Below, one piece after another: positions 63,861-64,000 of a DNA stretch of 64,000 bases (position 1 is its first letter; every line of letters begins with the position of its first letter). A program made the position numbers and the translations under genes. The DNA is taken from the NCBI RefSeq assembly GCF_008369325.1, contig NZ_VOBI01000002.1, positions 62,001 to 126,000 on the forward strand, read 5' to 3'. Under the pieces are notes generated by a model that worked only from the letters and a program-made list of their open reading frames with translations, had not been told where the DNA came from and ran no database searches. Source of the stretch: Pseudomonas sp. ANT_H12B (GTDB taxonomy: Bacteria > Pseudomonadota > Gammaproteobacteria > Pseudomonadales > Pseudomonadaceae).

Positions 63861-64000
63861 TCGCTCAGGTATAAGTGAAGGACGGTGTGGGAAACGTTAC
63901 TTGCACCCCTCAGTGCCGTATTTCAGACCGGAGTAGGACAGGGCTTTGGGAAATGTCCTTCGCTTGAAAGGGAAGTCGCGGTGTTTTGTTTTGAGGCGCT
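63861..64000. other. Right-edge intergenic sequence
   Basis: There is no gene here that I can support. A weak GGACA...TGTCC inverted repeat occurs near 63937-63958. The next gene starts outside the window. Confidence 0.4.

Overview
The window is chromosomal DNA of a Pseudomonas, most likely of the P. fluorescens group. The evidence is gene order (glnK-amtB-yjbQ-sutA, xerC-dapF-lysA-lptM, cyaY, rnk, cyaA, argH/algR-hemCDXY-dsbH-algQ, algP, hemB-ppk/ppx-trxA-rho-ubiD-glpT), high-GC codon use, and many dispersed REP palindromes with cores such as GGGAGCGGGCTTGCCCGCGA. Most of it is core genome. There is no rRNA, tRNA, IS element, CRISPR array or complete prophage.

Layout: 0-7 kb holds the tail of a LysR-type regulator, a Cache-type chemoreceptor, a periplasmic DUF4432 protein, comM, a decayed BRO-N (phage antirepressor-like) locus and ubiK. 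7-10.3 kb is nitrogen control: NtrC-like sites and a sigma-54 promoter ahead of glnK-amtB, then yjbQ and the RNA polymerase-binding factor sutA. 10.3-15 kb is a tight leftward operon lptM-lysA-dapF-DUF484-xerC-HAD. 15-23 kb carries cyaY, a DUF1289 gene, rnk with a structured leader, cyaA, small conserved proteins, a GST and argH. 23-32 kb is algR, the haem genes hemC-hemD-hemX-hemY, dsbH, algQ, an FKBP isomerase and the histone-H1-like algP. 32-35.5 kb has an ABC-F ATPase, a small MscS-like channel and a LysE exporter.

35.6-40.5 kb is the least understood part. It is a leftward cluster of five envelope proteins: two paralogous COG3014 lipoproteins, a YcfL-like lipoprotein, an LpoB-like lipoprotein and a CsgG-domain periplasmic protein. 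It looks like a dedicated outer-membrane complex of unknown function. A cytochrome c-FTR1 iron permease fusion diverges from it.

42.5-51 kb holds yaiI, elbB, a sterol-desaturase-family protein, a DedA protein, hemB-ppk and the convergent ppx. 51-55 kb is a polar amino-acid ABC transporter operon with a divergent FadR-type regulator. 55-64 kb contains trxA, rho with a long leader, an AT3-SGNH acyltransferase, ubiD, a ferredoxin-type reductase, chaC behind a strong sigma-54 promoter match and glpT behind a GlpR-like operator.

Regulation recurs as a theme. Sigma-54 elements precede glnK and chaC and possibly the ABC operon. Structured leaders precede rnk, rho and the lipoprotein operon. Rho-independent terminators close many units, and REP pairs fill gaps mostly at transcription-unit ends.
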